NCBI RefSeq assembly: GCF_039522665.1
Contig: NZ_BAAADV010000008.1
Span: 100,822 to 164,821 of the forward strand
Source: Natronoarchaeum mannanilyticum
Lineage (GTDB): Archaea; Halobacteriota; Halobacteria; Halobacteriales; Natronoarchaeaceae
DNA length: 64,000 bases
Direction of reading: 5' to 3'
Below are positions 35,111 through 45,225 of this stretch, piece after piece. The position numbers and the translations under genes were made by a program. The notes under the pieces are model-generated. The model did not search any database, had not been told where the DNA came from, and was given only the letters and a program-made list of their open reading frames with translations. Each line of letters begins with the position of its first letter. Within the stretch, counting starts at the first letter, position 1.

Positions 35111-36534
35111 TGCAGCGCTACGATCAGGCCACCTGGAGCGAGACGGACGGCGATCGGTACGAACCTCTGCTCGCGGAGAAAAACGAGCAGCAGGTCGACG
35201 TGGCGGAGCAGACCTCGCTCCCCGACGAGGTGACCCGAGAATCGGTGAGCCTCCCGGAGCTCTCCGAACCCGAGATCGCGCGCCACTACACGCGCCTCTC
35301 CCAGATGAACTACGGCATCGAAAACGGGGTGTTCCCGCTGGGGTCCTGTACGATGAAGTACAACCCCAAGTTCACCGAGGACGTCGCCGCGCTCGCCGAC
35401 GCGGCCGTTCACCGGGATCGGTCTGCCGAGTCGACGCAGGGCACGCTCGAGATCTACGGCCGCCTGCAGGATTATCTGGGGCGGATCGGCGGGATGGACG
35501 CGGTGACGCTCCAGCCGCCCGCCGGCGCCGCCGGCGAGTTCACGGGCATCCTCGTCGCGAAGGCCTACCACGAGCACAACGACGAGGGGAACCGCAATGA
35601 AGTGATCGTCCCGTCGAGCGCCCACGGGACCAACTTCGCGAGCGCGGCGCTGGCGGGCTACGACGTGGTCGAACTCCCGCCGAGCGACGACGGCCGTATC
35701 GACCTCGACGCTCTGGAGGAGGCCGTCGGCGACGAGACGGCGGCGCTGATGCTGACGAACCCGAACACGCTGGGGCTGTTCGAGCGGGACATCGAGGAGA
35801 TCGCCGAGATCGTCCACGACGCGGGCGGGTTGCTGTACTACGACGGCGCGAACCTGAATGCGCTGCTGGGGCAGGCCCGGCCGGGCGATATGGGGTTCGA
35901 CATCATGCACTTCAACCTCCACAAGACGTTCGCGACGCCCCACGGCGGCGGCGGACCGGGCGCCGGCCCGATCGGCGTCACGGAGGACCTGGCCGGGTTC
36001 CTCCCCTCGCCGCAGGTCCGGGCCGACGACGACGAGTACGAACTCTACGAGCCGGAGCACTCGATCGGCAAGGTCCACGGCGCGATGGGGAACTGGCTCG
36101 TCCTGCTGAAAGCCTACGCCTACATCGAACGGCTCGGCGACGACGGACTGGCGGACACGAGCACGAAGGCGGTGCTCAACGCGAACTACCTCGGATCGAA
36201 GATCGACCTCGACATCCCCTTCGGGCCGTTCCACCACGAGTTCGTCGCCAGCGCGGGTGACCGCGACGCCGCCGACTTCGCGAAGCGGATGCTCGACTAC
36301 GGCGTCCACCCGCCGACGACGAAGTGGCCCGATATCGTCTCCGAAGCGCTCATGACCGAACCGACGGAGACGGAGAGTCGGAAGACCCTCGATCAGCTCG
36401 CCGCGGCGTTGAACGCGGTGGCGGAAGAAGACGAGACGACGCTGTCGACGGCGCCGTCGTCGACATCGGCTCGTCGCATCGACCAGACGAGCGCTGCCCG
36501 GAGTCCGCGACTCTCCTGGCACGCGCTCGAGTGA
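35110..36534 (+). CDS. gcvPB: Glycine dehydrogenase (decarboxylating) subunit 2
   Basis: A 474-residue PLP-containing half of the P protein, which decarboxylates glycine and loads the methylamine onto lipoyl-GcvH. The PLP lysine is in MHFNLHKTFATPHGGGGPGA, an invariant P-protein motif. Other matches are GSCTMKYNPK, LQPPAGAAGEFTGILVAKAY and SAHGTNFASAALAGY. The start overlaps the gcvPA stop (TGATG), implying coupled translation. The acidic Ser-rich tail of about 30 residues is a halophile trait. Pathway partners are all adjacent. Confidence 0.96.
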   Translation: MQRYDQATWSETDGDRYEPLLAEKNEQQVDVAEQTSLPDEVTRESVSLPELSEPEIARHYTRLSQMNYGIENGVFPLGSCTMKYNPKFTEDVAALADAAVHRDRSAESTQGTLEIYGRLQDYLGRIGGMDAVTLQPPAGAAGEFTGILVAKAYHEHNDEGNRNEVIVPSSAHGTNFASAALAGYDVVELPPSDDGRIDLDALEEAVGDETAALMLTNPNTLGLFERDIEEIAEIVHDAGGLLYYDGANLNALLGQARPGDMGFDIMHFNLHKTFATPHGGGGPGAGPIGVTEDLAGFLPSPQVRADDDEYELYEPEHSIGKVHGAMGNWLVLLKAYAYIERLGDDGLADTSTKAVLNANYLGSKIDLDIPFGPFHHEFVASAGDRDAADFAKRMLDYGVHPPTTKWPDIVSEALMTEPTETESRKTLDQLAAALNAVAEEDETTLSTAPSSTSARRIDQTSAARSPRLSWHALE

Positions 36535-36684
36535 GAGCGCGACGCTCGCGCCGTCCCGCCGGAACCGCTCCGGCGGTCCGTTCTATCCCCGTCGACAGCG
36601 CGGGGGCTGTTTCGGGCGACCGCGGCGCGACTGCGAACTATTAACAGGAGGCAGCCTAGAGGACATCACGAGGATAGCACATCT

Positions 36685-38097
36685 ATGCAAGAGACAGACG
36701 TACTTGTCATCGGTGGTGGGCCCGCGGGCTACGTCGCGGCCATCCGCGCGGGACAGCTCGGCCGAACTGTCACCCTCGTCGATCGGGGCGATATCGGCGG
36801 AACGTGTCTGAACCACGGCTGCATCCCCTCGAAGGCGTTGATCGACGCGGCCGACGACGTCCACTCGATCCGGAACGCGGAGGATCGCGGCATCGAGGCG
36901 GACGTCGCAGTCGACTTCGACCAACTCACCCAGTGGAAGGACCGCGTGGTCCGGAAGCTGACGAAGGGCGTCGAGAAACTCTGCAAGGCTAACGGCGTCA
37001 CGCTCCAACAGGGGACGGCCCGGCTGGTCGACGATCACCGCGCGGAGATCAGTAACGACGGCGACATCGAGACCGTCGCGTTCGACCACGCGATCGTCGC
37101 CACCGGGAGCCGACCGATCGAACTCCCGGGGTTCTCGTTCGACGACGAGCCGATTCTGAACGCGAAGGCCGCGCTCGATCTCGAGGAGGTCCCCGACGAA
37201 CTGGTGGTCGTCGGCGGGGGGTATATCGGGATGGAGCTGTCGACGATGTTCGCCAAACTGGGGACGGACGTGACGATCGTCGAGATGCTGGACGCGCCGC
37301 TACCGCGGTACTCGGACGACCTTACTCGGCCGGTGCGAAAGAAGGCCGACAAGCTCGGCATGTCCTTCCAGTTCGGGCGCGTCGCGGCGGACTGGGAGCA
37401 GACCGGCGACGGGCGGATCCGGATCACGACCGAACCCGCCGCGGACGACGCGGGCGAGGACGCTCTCGAACGGCTCACGGCCGACAAGGCGCTGATCGCG
37501 GTCGGCCGTTCACCGGTCTCTGACACGGCGGGCCTCGACGCGCTCGGCGTCGAGCGCGACGACAAAGGATTCGTCGAAACGGACGACCTCGGCCGGACGA
37601 ACGTCGATCACGTCTTCGCGACGGGCGACGTCGCTGGCGAACCGATGCTCGCCCACGAGGGAAGTGCGGCGGGCGTCGTTGCCGCCGAAACGATCGCGGG
37701 CGCGGCGCCTGCTCCGCCGCGCACCGTTCCGAGCGTCGTGTTCACCGATCCCGAGATCGGCACCGTCGGGCTGACCGAATCCGAGGCCAGCGAGCAGGGC
37801 CACGAACCCACTACGGGGAAGTTCCCGTTCCGCGCGAGCGGCCGAGCGCTGACAGCGGGAGAGCGCGACGGGTTCGTCAAACTCGTCGCGGACGCCGAAT
37901 CCGGGACGCTCCTCGGCGGCGAAGTCGTCGGTCCCGAGGCGTCCGAACTGATCGCCGAGATCGGACTCGCCGTCGAGCAGGAACTGACGCTCTCGGACGT
38001 CGCGACGACCGTCCACGCGCATCCCACGCTCTCCGAAGCGATCATGGAAGCGGCCGACTGCGCGCTCGGTCATCCGATCCACACCTTCGACCGGTAA
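36685..38097 (+). CDS. lpdA: Dihydrolipoyl dehydrogenase (L protein/E3)
   Basis: A 470-residue flavoprotein disulfide reductase that reoxidises dihydrolipoyl groups with NAD. The FAD-binding motif is VIGGGPAGYVAA (residues 8-19). The redox-active pair Cys41/Cys46 is in GGTCLNHGCIPSKAL, the NAD motif is VVGGGYIGMELSTMFAKLG, and the C-terminal His-Glu pair is in TVHAHPTLSEAIMEAA. It follows gcvPB by 150 nt in the same direction and most likely serves the glycine cleavage complex, though it could also be the E3 of 2-oxoacid dehydrogenases elsewhere. Confidence 0.95.
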   Translation: MQETDVLVIGGGPAGYVAAIRAGQLGRTVTLVDRGDIGGTCLNHGCIPSKALIDAADDVHSIRNAEDRGIEADVAVDFDQLTQWKDRVVRKLTKGVEKLCKANGVTLQQGTARLVDDHRAEISNDGDIETVAFDHAIVATGSRPIELPGFSFDDEPILNAKAALDLEEVPDELVVVGGGYIGMELSTMFAKLGTDVTIVEMLDAPLPRYSDDLTRPVRKKADKLGMSFQFGRVAADWEQTGDGRIRITTEPAADDAGEDALERLTADKALIAVGRSPVSDTAGLDALGVERDDKGFVETDDLGRTNVDHVFATGDVAGEPMLAHEGSAAGVVAAETIAGAAPAPPRTVPSVVFTDPEIGTVGLTESEASEQGHEPTTGKFPFRASGRALTAGERDGFVKLVADAESGTLLGGEVVGPEASELIAEIGLAVEQELTLSDVATTVHAHPTLSEAIMEAADCALGHPIHTFDR

Positions 38098-38257
38098 CTG
38101 GCCACCTGCCGATTTGAGTCGCAACCGGGTGACCCGGCCGCGGGCAGTTCGACGCGGTCGCTCGCCGTCGGTTGGGGACGCGGTACCGCCGTCGACTGTC
38201 GCGGTCGATCCTCTTGGATCAAAAAATGCTGTCCGGGGCCTGCCAGAGGGCGTTGCG

Positions 38258-38635
<378 letters not shown>

Positions 38636-38808
38636 ACGTCACTCACGCCCCCACGTCGACTTAAAACATGGTGAGACCGGTAGTCGGACGGTCGTTCTCG
38701 GCGCTCGAGCGGAGCGCGGGAGTCGACCCTCTTTCCGACAGGGATTCTCGAGTTCACTGGCAGGGATGACGGTGTGCTGTCGTTCCGCCCGCCATCCTCT
38801 CCCAAGGA

Positions 38809-38816
38809 TTTTTATA
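38809..38816 (+). promoter_or_regulatory. TATA box of glyA
   Basis: TTTTTATA about 25 nt before the ATG at 38841. The spacing indicates a leaderless transcript and excludes the much longer upstream reading frame that overlaps the ridA gene. Confidence 0.65.
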
Positions 38817-38840
38817 CTATCAGGTGGAGTTGATCAATGT

Positions 38841-40091
38841 ATGTTACCAGACAGCGGTCTGGCAGCGACGGATCCTGACGTCCAGGCTGCCATCAGCGGC
38901 GAGGAAACTCGCCAGGAGTCGAATTTGGAGATGATCGCGTCGGAGAACCACGTCTCCGAGGCCGTCCTCGAGGCGCAGGGGTCGGTGCTGACCAACAAGT
39001 ACGCCGAGGGGTATCCCGGATCGCGGTACTACGGCGGCTGCGAGCACGTCGATACCGTCGAACAACTGGCGATCGATCGCGCGAAAGAGCTCTTCGGTGC
39101 CGACCACGCGAACGTTCAACCACACAGCGGCACGCAGGCCAACATGGGCGTCTACTTCGCGATGCTGGACCCCGGCGATCGGATCCTCTCGCTGGACCTG
39201 ACCCACGGCGGTCACCTCTCTCACGGCCATCACGTCAACTTCTCCGGGCAGTACTACGAGGTCGAGCAGTACGGCGTCGACCCGGAGACGGGGTACATCG
39301 ACTACGACGAGCTCGCCGATCACGCTGAACGATTCGATCCGGATCTGATCGTCAGTGGGTCGTCGGCGTACCCCCGCGAGTTCGATTACGAGCGCATCGG
39401 CGAAGTCGCCGACACCGTCGACGCGTACCACCTGGCGGACATCGCCCACGTGACGGGGCTCATCGCCGGCGGCGTCCACGCGAACCCGGTCGGGGACGCC
39501 GACTTCGTGACGGCGAGCACGCACAAGACGATTCGCGCCGGCCGCGGCGGGATGATCCTCACGACGGAAGAACACGCCGAGGCGATCGACAAAGCGATCT
39601 TCCCCGGCGCGCAGGGCGGACCGCTGATGCACAACATCGCCGGCAAGGCCGTCGGCTTCGGGGAAGCGCTCACCGACGAGTTCAGCGAGTACGCGGAACA
39701 GGTCGTCGCAAACGCGAACGCGCTCGCGGACGTGTTCACCGATCGCGGACTGTCGCTCGTCAGCGGCGGCACCGACAAGCACCTCCTCCTCGTCGACCTG
39801 CGCGACTCGCATCCGTCCGTCACCGGAAAAGACGCCGAAGAGCGACTGGAGAGTGTCGGGATCACGGTCAACAAGAACACGGTTCCGGGCGAGTCGCGGT
39901 CGCCGTTCGTCACCAGCGGCATCCGCGTCGGGACGCCGGCGCTGACGACGCGCGGGTTCACCGAGTCGGAGATAGAGCAGGTCGGACAGTACATCGTCGA
40001 CCTCCTCGACGATCCGGACGACGACGACCTGGCCGAGGAAGTATCGCTGGAGGTGGACCGGCTCTGTGCGGAGCATCCCATCTATGACTGA
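38841..40091 (+). CDS. glyA: Serine hydroxymethyltransferase
   Basis: A 416-residue PLP enzyme interconverting serine plus tetrahydrofolate with glycine plus methylene-tetrahydrofolate. The start [15 protein letters not shown] is fixed by the upstream TATA box. The PLP lysine is in [18 protein letters not shown], and other blocks are [54 protein letters not shown] and [14 protein letters not shown]. Together with the glycine cleavage genes it forms the glycine/serine one-carbon cycle. lipA begins 24 nt downstream, so the two are probably co-transcribed. Confidence 0.96.
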   Translation: MLPDSGLAATDPDVQAAISGEETRQESNLEMIASENHVSEAVLEAQGSVLTNKYAEGYPGSRYYGGCEHVDTVEQLAIDRAKELFGADHANVQPHSGTQANMGVYFAMLDPGDRILSLDLTHGGHLSHGHHVNFSGQYYEVEQYGVDPETGYIDYDELADHAERFDPDLIVSGSSAYPREFDYERIGEVADTVDAYHLADIAHVTGLIAGGVHANPVGDADFVTASTHKTIRAGRGGMILTTEEHAEAIDKAIFPGAQGGPLMHNIAGKAVGFGEALTDEFSEYAEQVVANANALADVFTDRGLSLVSGGTDKHLLLVDLRDSHPSVTGKDAEERLESVGITVNKNTVPGESRSPFVTSGIRVGTPALTTRGFTESEIEQVGQYIVDLLDDPDDDDLAEEVSLEVDRLCAEHPIYD

Positions 40092-40114
40092 TCATCGACC
40101 AGTTGTCGAACGCT

Positions 40115-41041
40115 ATGAGCAAGGCACGTAAACCGGATTGGCTGAAGATCCGACCGCCATCGGGCGAGCGCTTCACGGAGATCAAGCAGTCGCTCCGCGA
40201 GCGTGATCTCCACACGGTCTGCGAGGAGGCCAACTGTCCGAACATGGGCGAGTGCTGGAGCGGACGGGACGGCCCCGGGACGGCGACGTTCATGCTGATG
40301 GGCGATCGCTGCTCGCGGGGCTGTAACTTCTGTGACGTCGAGACCGGCGGGATGGAGCCGCTGGATCCCGACGAGCCCGCGAACGTTGCGGACGCCGTCG
40401 CCGACATCGGACTCGATTACGTCGTCCTCACGTCGGTCGACCGCGACGACCTGCCCGACCTGGGCGCGGGCCACTTCGCCCGGACGATCCGCGAGATCAA
40501 GGAACGGGATCCCTCGATCCTCGTGGAGTGCTTGATCCCCGACTTCCAGGGCGAGCCCGATCTCGTCCGCAAGATCATCGACGCCGGGCCGGACGTGATC
40601 GCCCACAACGTCGAGACGGTGGAGCGCCTCCAGTGGCCCGTTCGGGACCGCCGCGCCGGCTACGAGCAGTCGCTCTCGGTCCTCGAGCAGGTCGAGCGCG
40701 AGAGCGACATCCATACGAAGACGAGCCTGATGCTGGGGGTCGGCGAGTACGCCCACGAGGTGTACCGGACGCTGTCGGACCTCCGGGAGGCCGGCGTCGA
40801 CATCGTGACGCTGGGGCAGTATCTCCAGCCCTCCCGCTCGCACCTCGACGTCAGCGAGTACGTGCATCCGGACGCCTTCGACACCTGGCAGCGCGTCGCC
40901 GAAGAGGAACTGGACTTCCTCTACTGCGCCTCCGGGCCGATGGTCCGCTCGTCGTACCGCGCCGGCGAACTGTTCGTCGAAGCGATACTCGACGGCGAGG
41001 ATATCCAACGGGCGCGTTCGCGCGCCCGGGCCCAGTCGTGA
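40115..41041 (+). CDS. lipA: Lipoyl synthase (radical SAM)
   Basis: A 308-residue enzyme inserting two sulfurs into octanoyl groups on lipoyl proteins. I use the ATG at 40115 (MSKARKPDW) over a TTG 12 nt upstream. The auxiliary cluster ligands are in [12 protein letters not shown] and the radical SAM triad is in CSRGCNFC; the RSSY C-terminal motif is present as [12 protein letters not shown]. Its neighbours glyA and gcvH make the H protein the likely target. It needs octanoyl-protein made by LipB or LplA, neither of which is in the window. Confidence 0.96.
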   Translation: MSKARKPDWLKIRPPSGERFTEIKQSLRERDLHTVCEEANCPNMGECWSGRDGPGTATFMLMGDRCSRGCNFCDVETGGMEPLDPDEPANVADAVADIGLDYVVLTSVDRDDLPDLGAGHFARTIREIKERDPSILVECLIPDFQGEPDLVRKIIDAGPDVIAHNVETVERLQWPVRDRRAGYEQSLSVLEQVERESDIHTKTSLMLGVGEYAHEVYRTLSDLREAGVDIVTLGQYLQPSRSHLDVSEYVHPDAFDTWQRVAEEELDFLYCASGPMVRSSYRAGELFVEAILDGEDIQRARSRARAQS

Positions 41042-41100
41042 GACGAACTCGCGAAACCGTGAACCGATTCGGAAACCGAACGTGAAACCAAATACGGAAA

Positions 41101-42009
41101 ATGCCAGAAGACGCTGAACTCGAGGAACTCGAGCACGGAACCGAACTGATCAAGCGCGGCTTCGCCCGGATGCAGAAGGGCGGCGTGATCATGGACGTCG
41201 TGAACCGCGAGCAGGCCCGGATCGCCGAGGACGTCGGCGCGGTCGCGGTGATGTCTCTGGAAGCCGTCCCCGCCGATATCCGCAAGCGCGGCGGCGTCGC
41301 GCGGATGGCCGACCCGGCCGACGTCGAGGCGATCATCGAGGAGGTGTCGATCCCGGTGATGGGCAAGTCCCGGATCGGCCACGCCAAGGAGGCCCAGATC
41401 CTCGAGGCGACCGGCGTCGACATGATCGACGAGTCCGAGGTGCTGACGCCCGCGGACGACCGCTTCCACATCGACAAGCGCGACTTCACCGCGCCGTTCG
41501 TCTGCGGCGCGCGCAACCTCGGCGAGGCGCTCCGGCGCATCGACGAGGGCGCGGCGATGATCCGGACGAAAGGTGAAGCCGGCACCGGCGACGTCAATCA
41601 GGCCGTCCACCACCAGCGCAACATCAAGAGTGCAATCCGCAAGCTCGAAGGGATGGCCCACGAGGAGCGCGAGGAGTGGGCCCGCGAGCACGAGGCGCCC
41701 GCCGACCTGGTCCACGAGACCGCCGAGATGGGTCGCCTGCCGGTCGTGAACTTCGCCGCCGGCGGCATCGCGACGCCGGCCGACGCCGCGCTGATGATGC
41801 ACCACGGCTGCGACGGCATCTTCGTCGGCTCGGGCATCTTCGGCGCCGAGGACCCCGAGGCGATGGGCACCGCGATCGTCGAGGCCGTCAACAACTGGGA
41901 CGACCCCGACGCGCTGGCCGAGATCAGCAAGAACGTCGGCTCGGGCATGAAGGGCGACGCCAACGCCGACCTGCCCGAGGAGGAGAAGCTGCAGGGTCGC
42001 GGCGTCTGA
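41101..42009 (+). CDS. pdxS: Pyridoxal 5'-phosphate synthase lyase subunit
   Basis: A 302-residue TIM-barrel enzyme which, with the glutaminase PdxT, makes PLP from ribose 5-phosphate, glyceraldehyde 3-phosphate and ammonia. Motifs are [50 protein letters not shown] (catalytic Lys) and [13 protein letters not shown] (second Lys). It follows lipA by 59 nt in the same direction. PLP is the cofactor of GcvPB, GlyA and threonine ammonia-lyase encoded nearby, so the placement is meaningful. pdxT is not in the window. Confidence 0.97.
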   Translation: MPEDAELEELEHGTELIKRGFARMQKGGVIMDVVNREQARIAEDVGAVAVMSLEAVPADIRKRGGVARMADPADVEAIIEEVSIPVMGKSRIGHAKEAQILEATGVDMIDESEVLTPADDRFHIDKRDFTAPFVCGARNLGEALRRIDEGAAMIRTKGEAGTGDVNQAVHHQRNIKSAIRKLEGMAHEEREEWAREHEAPADLVHETAEMGRLPVVNFAAGGIATPADAALMMHHGCDGIFVGSGIFGAEDPEAMGTAIVEAVNNWDDPDALAEISKNVGSGMKGDANADLPEEEKLQGRGV

Positions 42010-42206
42010 GATCCGAGGCTGCAGTGCCAACAGCGTGGCGGCACAGGTGATGTGGTGAACATCTACCGGGATCGCTGGTAACCGCCACAATCGCGCCGAA
42101 TTCGGCGGACCGGCGTACCGACGCCCCGAAGTGTACTAACCCGAACCACCATTCATATATGAATTTCTACAGTACCGGAATCCTGTAGCCCCGCAGTCGC
42201 CATCGA

Positions 42207-42218
42207 TAATTATATATG
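42207..42218 (+). promoter_or_regulatory. TATA box before the DUF5058 gene
   Basis: TAATTATATATG, with its TATATAT core about 28 nt before the ATG at 42245. It marks the start of a new transcription unit after pdxS. Confidence 0.6.
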
Positions 42219-42244
42219 TTGATTTAATTCATAGGGTACATGCT

Positions 42245-42994
42245 ATGGTATGGCACGAGCTGGCGCCGATAGCACCGGCGTATATGGAAATTGCCAACAG
42301 CCCTTGGTTGTGGCTCTCGACGGTGCCGGTCGTTTTGGCCGTACTGCTGCAGGCCACTCTCTTCCTCCGGCGGGCGTGGAATGATGGGAGGGAGATGGGG
42401 CTCTCGGAGGAGAAACTAAAGACCGGTTTTAAAACCGGGCTGATATCGGCTATCGGTCCTTCGGTCGCAGTGTTAGCTGGGATGCTGGCGCTGATCGCGA
42501 CTGTCGGCGGTCCCGTGGCGTGGATGCGTCTCACGGTGATCGGATCGGTAGCGTTCGAGCTGCCGGCCGCCGAGTTAGGCGTCAGTCAATTCGGATACAG
42601 CCTGGGCGACGAGGGCATCACCGAAACGGCGTACGCGACGGCAGTCTGGTCGATGACGCTCGGCGGCACCGGCTGGCTCCTCGTCTCGGCGTTCGGCACG
42701 CGGCACATGGAGACGTTCAGAACGAAGATCAGCAACGGCAACGAAAAACTCCTGCCGGTTATCAGCGCCGCGGCGATGCTCGGCGCGTTCGCGTACTTCT
42801 TGAGCGGTGAGGTCACGGCCGGGACTCCGGAGACTGGGTCCGTCGCCGTCGGCGGACTCGCGATGCTCGCGCTGTTGCACCTCGCTGATAGTCGGGACAT
42901 TCAGTGGATCAGAGAGTGGTCGCTCGGCATAGCGATGTTCGTCGGTCTCCTGGCCGGCGTCGCGGTACAAGTGACCGTCGGAGGGTGGTGGTAA
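42245..42994 (+). CDS. DUF5058-family membrane protein (putative transporter subunit A)
   Basis: A 249-residue protein with about six to seven helices. It resembles the DUF5058 family of small bacterial membrane proteins, starting with a helix after YMEIANSPWLWL and followed by ATLFLRRAWNDGREMGLSEE and LKTGFKTGLISAIGPSVAVL. The next gene starts 1 nt after its stop, and an AbgA-like hydrolase follows, so the three form an operon. I infer that the two membrane proteins make up one carrier for the substrate of the hydrolase. The transport activity of the family is not established to my knowledge. Confidence 0.7.
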   Translation: MVWHELAPIAPAYMEIANSPWLWLSTVPVVLAVLLQATLFLRRAWNDGREMGLSEEKLKTGFKTGLISAIGPSVAVLAGMLALIATVGGPVAWMRLTVIGSVAFELPAAELGVSQFGYSLGDEGITETAYATAVWSMTLGGTGWLLVSAFGTRHMETFRTKISNGNEKLLPVISAAAMLGAFAYFLSGEVTAGTPETGSVAVGGLAMLALLHLADSRDIQWIREWSLGIAMFVGLLAGVAVQVTVGGWW

Positions 42995-42995
42995 T

Positions 42996-43754
42996 ATGGC
43001 AAAAGGTCAGAGCAAGCAGGTCAGTAAATCTCAATCGGCGGACGGTAGCGACGTTTACGAGGAACAGTTCATCCCCTACGTCAACAAGTGGGGGAGGCTG
43101 ACCAACCTCCTCGCGGTCGCGCTCTCGCTGGGGCCGGCGGTGACGCTGCTGGTCGTCTTCGACATCCTGCCTCCTTCGTCGGCGATCATCGGGGCGTTCG
43201 CCGCGGTTGCGGTCACGTTCGGGTGGGCCTGGGTCATCGAACCGCTGTCGTACTACCCGGTACTGGGCATCCCCGGGACGTACATGGCGTTCCTCTCGGG
43301 GAACATCTCGAATCTGCGACTGCCGTGTGCCGCAGCGGCCCAGGAGGCCGCGGACGTCGAGACGGGAACGCCGCAGGCGAGTATCATCTCCACGGTGGCG
43401 ATAGCGGCCTCGATCTTCGTCAACACGGCGATGCTGGGAATCGGCGCATTCGCGCTCGTATCCGTCTTCCAGGCGCTCCCCGAGCTGTGGAGAAACGCGC
43501 TCGAATCGTATCTGGTACCGGCGGTCTTCGGCGCTATCTTCGCCCAGTTCGGGCGAGACTACCCGAAAGTTGCGGGTATCGGATTCGGAATCGCGTTGAG
43601 TATGACGCTGCTGTTGGAACTCGGATTCCTGGCCTTCCTCCCGAGTTACCCGCTGTACGCGGTGATCATCGTCTCCGTATTCGGCACGACGCTCATCGCT
43701 CGCTGGATGTGGTACAACGACATGATCTCGCCGCCCGACGAGGACGACGAATAA
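42996..43754 (+). CDS. Membrane partner of the DUF5058 protein (putative transporter subunit B)
   Basis: A 252-residue protein with a hydrophilic, Gln/Ser-rich N-terminus of about 35 residues (MAKGQSKQVSKSQS) and about six to seven helices. A central cytosolic loop contains GTYMAFLSGNISNLRLPCAA, and AAQEAADVETGTPQASIIST follows. The short acidic tail is PPDEDDE. It is adjacent to and translationally linked with the DUF5058 gene. I do not recognise the family firmly; its gene position and size point to the second subunit of a heteromeric carrier. Confidence 0.65.
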   Translation: MAKGQSKQVSKSQSADGSDVYEEQFIPYVNKWGRLTNLLAVALSLGPAVTLLVVFDILPPSSAIIGAFAAVAVTFGWAWVIEPLSYYPVLGIPGTYMAFLSGNISNLRLPCAAAAQEAADVETGTPQASIISTVAIAASIFVNTAMLGIGAFALVSVFQALPELWRNALESYLVPAVFGAIFAQFGRDYPKVAGIGFGIALSMTLLLELGFLAFLPSYPLYAVIIVSVFGTTLIARWMWYNDMISPPDEDDE

Positions 43755-43797
43755 CGCACATATAGCACGACGAACGAGTACACGTTACAAATCACCT

Positions 43798-45087
43798 ATG
43801 ACAACGACAATGCACCTCCCGGCGGAACAGGAACTCATCGATCTCCGGCGCGAATTCCACGAATTCCCGGAACCCGGCTGGCGCGAGTTCTGGACCACGG
43901 CCCGAATCGTCGACGAACTCGAACGCCTGGGTGTCGATCAGATCCACGTCGGCGCCGAAGCGCTCGATCCCGACGAACGATTGGGGGTTCCGGACGAAGA
44001 AGAGCTCTCCGAGTGGCACGAACGAGCGGCAGCTCGGACGGACCGAACCGACGTCCTCGAACAGGTCGCGGGCGGACACACCGGGGTTGTCGCGGTCGTC
44101 GAGCGCGGTGATGGTCCGACGGTGGGGCTCCGCGTCGATATCGACGCGCTCCCGATCACCGAGGCGTCCGACGAGGATCACGAGCCGAGCGCCGCGGGAT
44201 TCCGCTCCGAGAACGAGGGATACATGCACGCGTGCGGCCACGACTCGCACATCGCGTTCGGCCTGGGAACGCTCCAGACGGTTCTCGACAGCGACTTTAG
44301 CGGCACGTTCAAGGTCTTTTTCCAGCCGTCGGAGGAACTGCTCGGCGGCGGGAAAGCGATGGCCGCCGGCCCCCACATCGACGACGTGGACTACCTGGTC
44401 GGAACGCACGTCGGGCTCGATCACCCGAGCGGGACCGTGGTCGCGGGCATCGACGAGGCGCTCGCCTTCTCGCGCTACGAGATCACCGTCACCGGCGAGT
44501 CCGCCCACGCCGGGTTCGCGCCCAACGAGGGCCGCAACGCGGTCCAGGCGCTCGCAGACGCCACGAGCAATGTCTACGGCATTCCCCGTCACAGAGACGG
44601 TACAACCCGGGTAAACGTCGGCGATCTCAACTCCGACAACGCCGCCAACGTGATCGCCGAAAAAGCGACCGCGACAGTCGAGGTGCGGGGAGAATCGGAC
44701 GAGCTGATGGAGTACATGTGCGATTCGGTTCGTCGGCACGTCGACTCAGCGGCACAAGCCCACGGGTGTGAGGCGGAACTCTCGCTCGTCGGCGAGGCGA
44801 TTCGCGAGGACAGCGACGAGGAGCTGGTCGATCTCGTCGCCGACCTCGCGCGGGGCGTCGATGGCGTTTCCTCGGTGCGTCGCCGAGCTAGCGCAGGTGC
44901 CAGCGAGGACGTGACCTACCTTATGCGGGCCGTCAAAGAGAACGGCGGGAAAGCGACGTTCGTCGGAATCGGCGGCAACACCGACGGACACCATACGCCG
45001 ACGTTCGATATCGACGAGGAGTGTCTGCTGCCCGGCGTCACCGTGCTCTCGGAAACCGTGCTTGATCTCCTGTCACGGCCCAGTTAG
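43798..45087 (+). CDS. M20D amidohydrolase, AbgA-like (p-aminobenzoyl-glutamate hydrolase type)
   Basis: A 429-residue metallopeptidase-like enzyme. Metal ligands appear in MHACGHDSHIAFGLG and FQPSEELLGGGKAM, and the lid-domain motif GESAHAGFAPNEGRNAVQAL and C-terminal GHHTPTFDIDEECLLPG complete the M20D pattern. Several blocks resemble E. coli AbgA more than indole-acetyl hydrolases: the N-terminal WREFWTTARIVDELERLG and the inserted RLGVPDEEELSEWHERA. AbgA splits p-aminobenzoyl-glutamate, a folate breakdown product. The preceding two membrane genes may import the substrate; folCP is 6 kb away. The substrate assignment is inference. Confidence 0.8.
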   Translation: MTTTMHLPAEQELIDLRREFHEFPEPGWREFWTTARIVDELERLGVDQIHVGAEALDPDERLGVPDEEELSEWHERAAARTDRTDVLEQVAGGHTGVVAVVERGDGPTVGLRVDIDALPITEASDEDHEPSAAGFRSENEGYMHACGHDSHIAFGLGTLQTVLDSDFSGTFKVFFQPSEELLGGGKAMAAGPHIDDVDYLVGTHVGLDHPSGTVVAGIDEALAFSRYEITVTGESAHAGFAPNEGRNAVQALADATSNVYGIPRHRDGTTRVNVGDLNSDNAANVIAEKATATVEVRGESDELMEYMCDSVRRHVDSAAQAHGCEAELSLVGEAIREDSDEELVDLVADLARGVDGVSSVRRRASAGASEDVTYLMRAVKENGGKATFVGIGGNTDGHHTPTFDIDEECLLPGVTVLSETVLDLLSRPS

Positions 45088-45225
45088 AGGAATCTCGCAT
45101 ACCTTCGTAGCGGATGCATCAGAGCCCACACGGCCGAACAGCAAACAGAAACAACACCGATTGACAGAAGGCGCCGAGTCCATGGAACTACGTACTGATA
45201 CCTCACTGGACGGGGGAACCCGAAG

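Noticed and set aside
34300..36522. Long antisense frames opposite gcvPA and gcvPB
   Set aside because: Arg/Val-rich mirror images of genes with strong family motifs; no promoter or start context.
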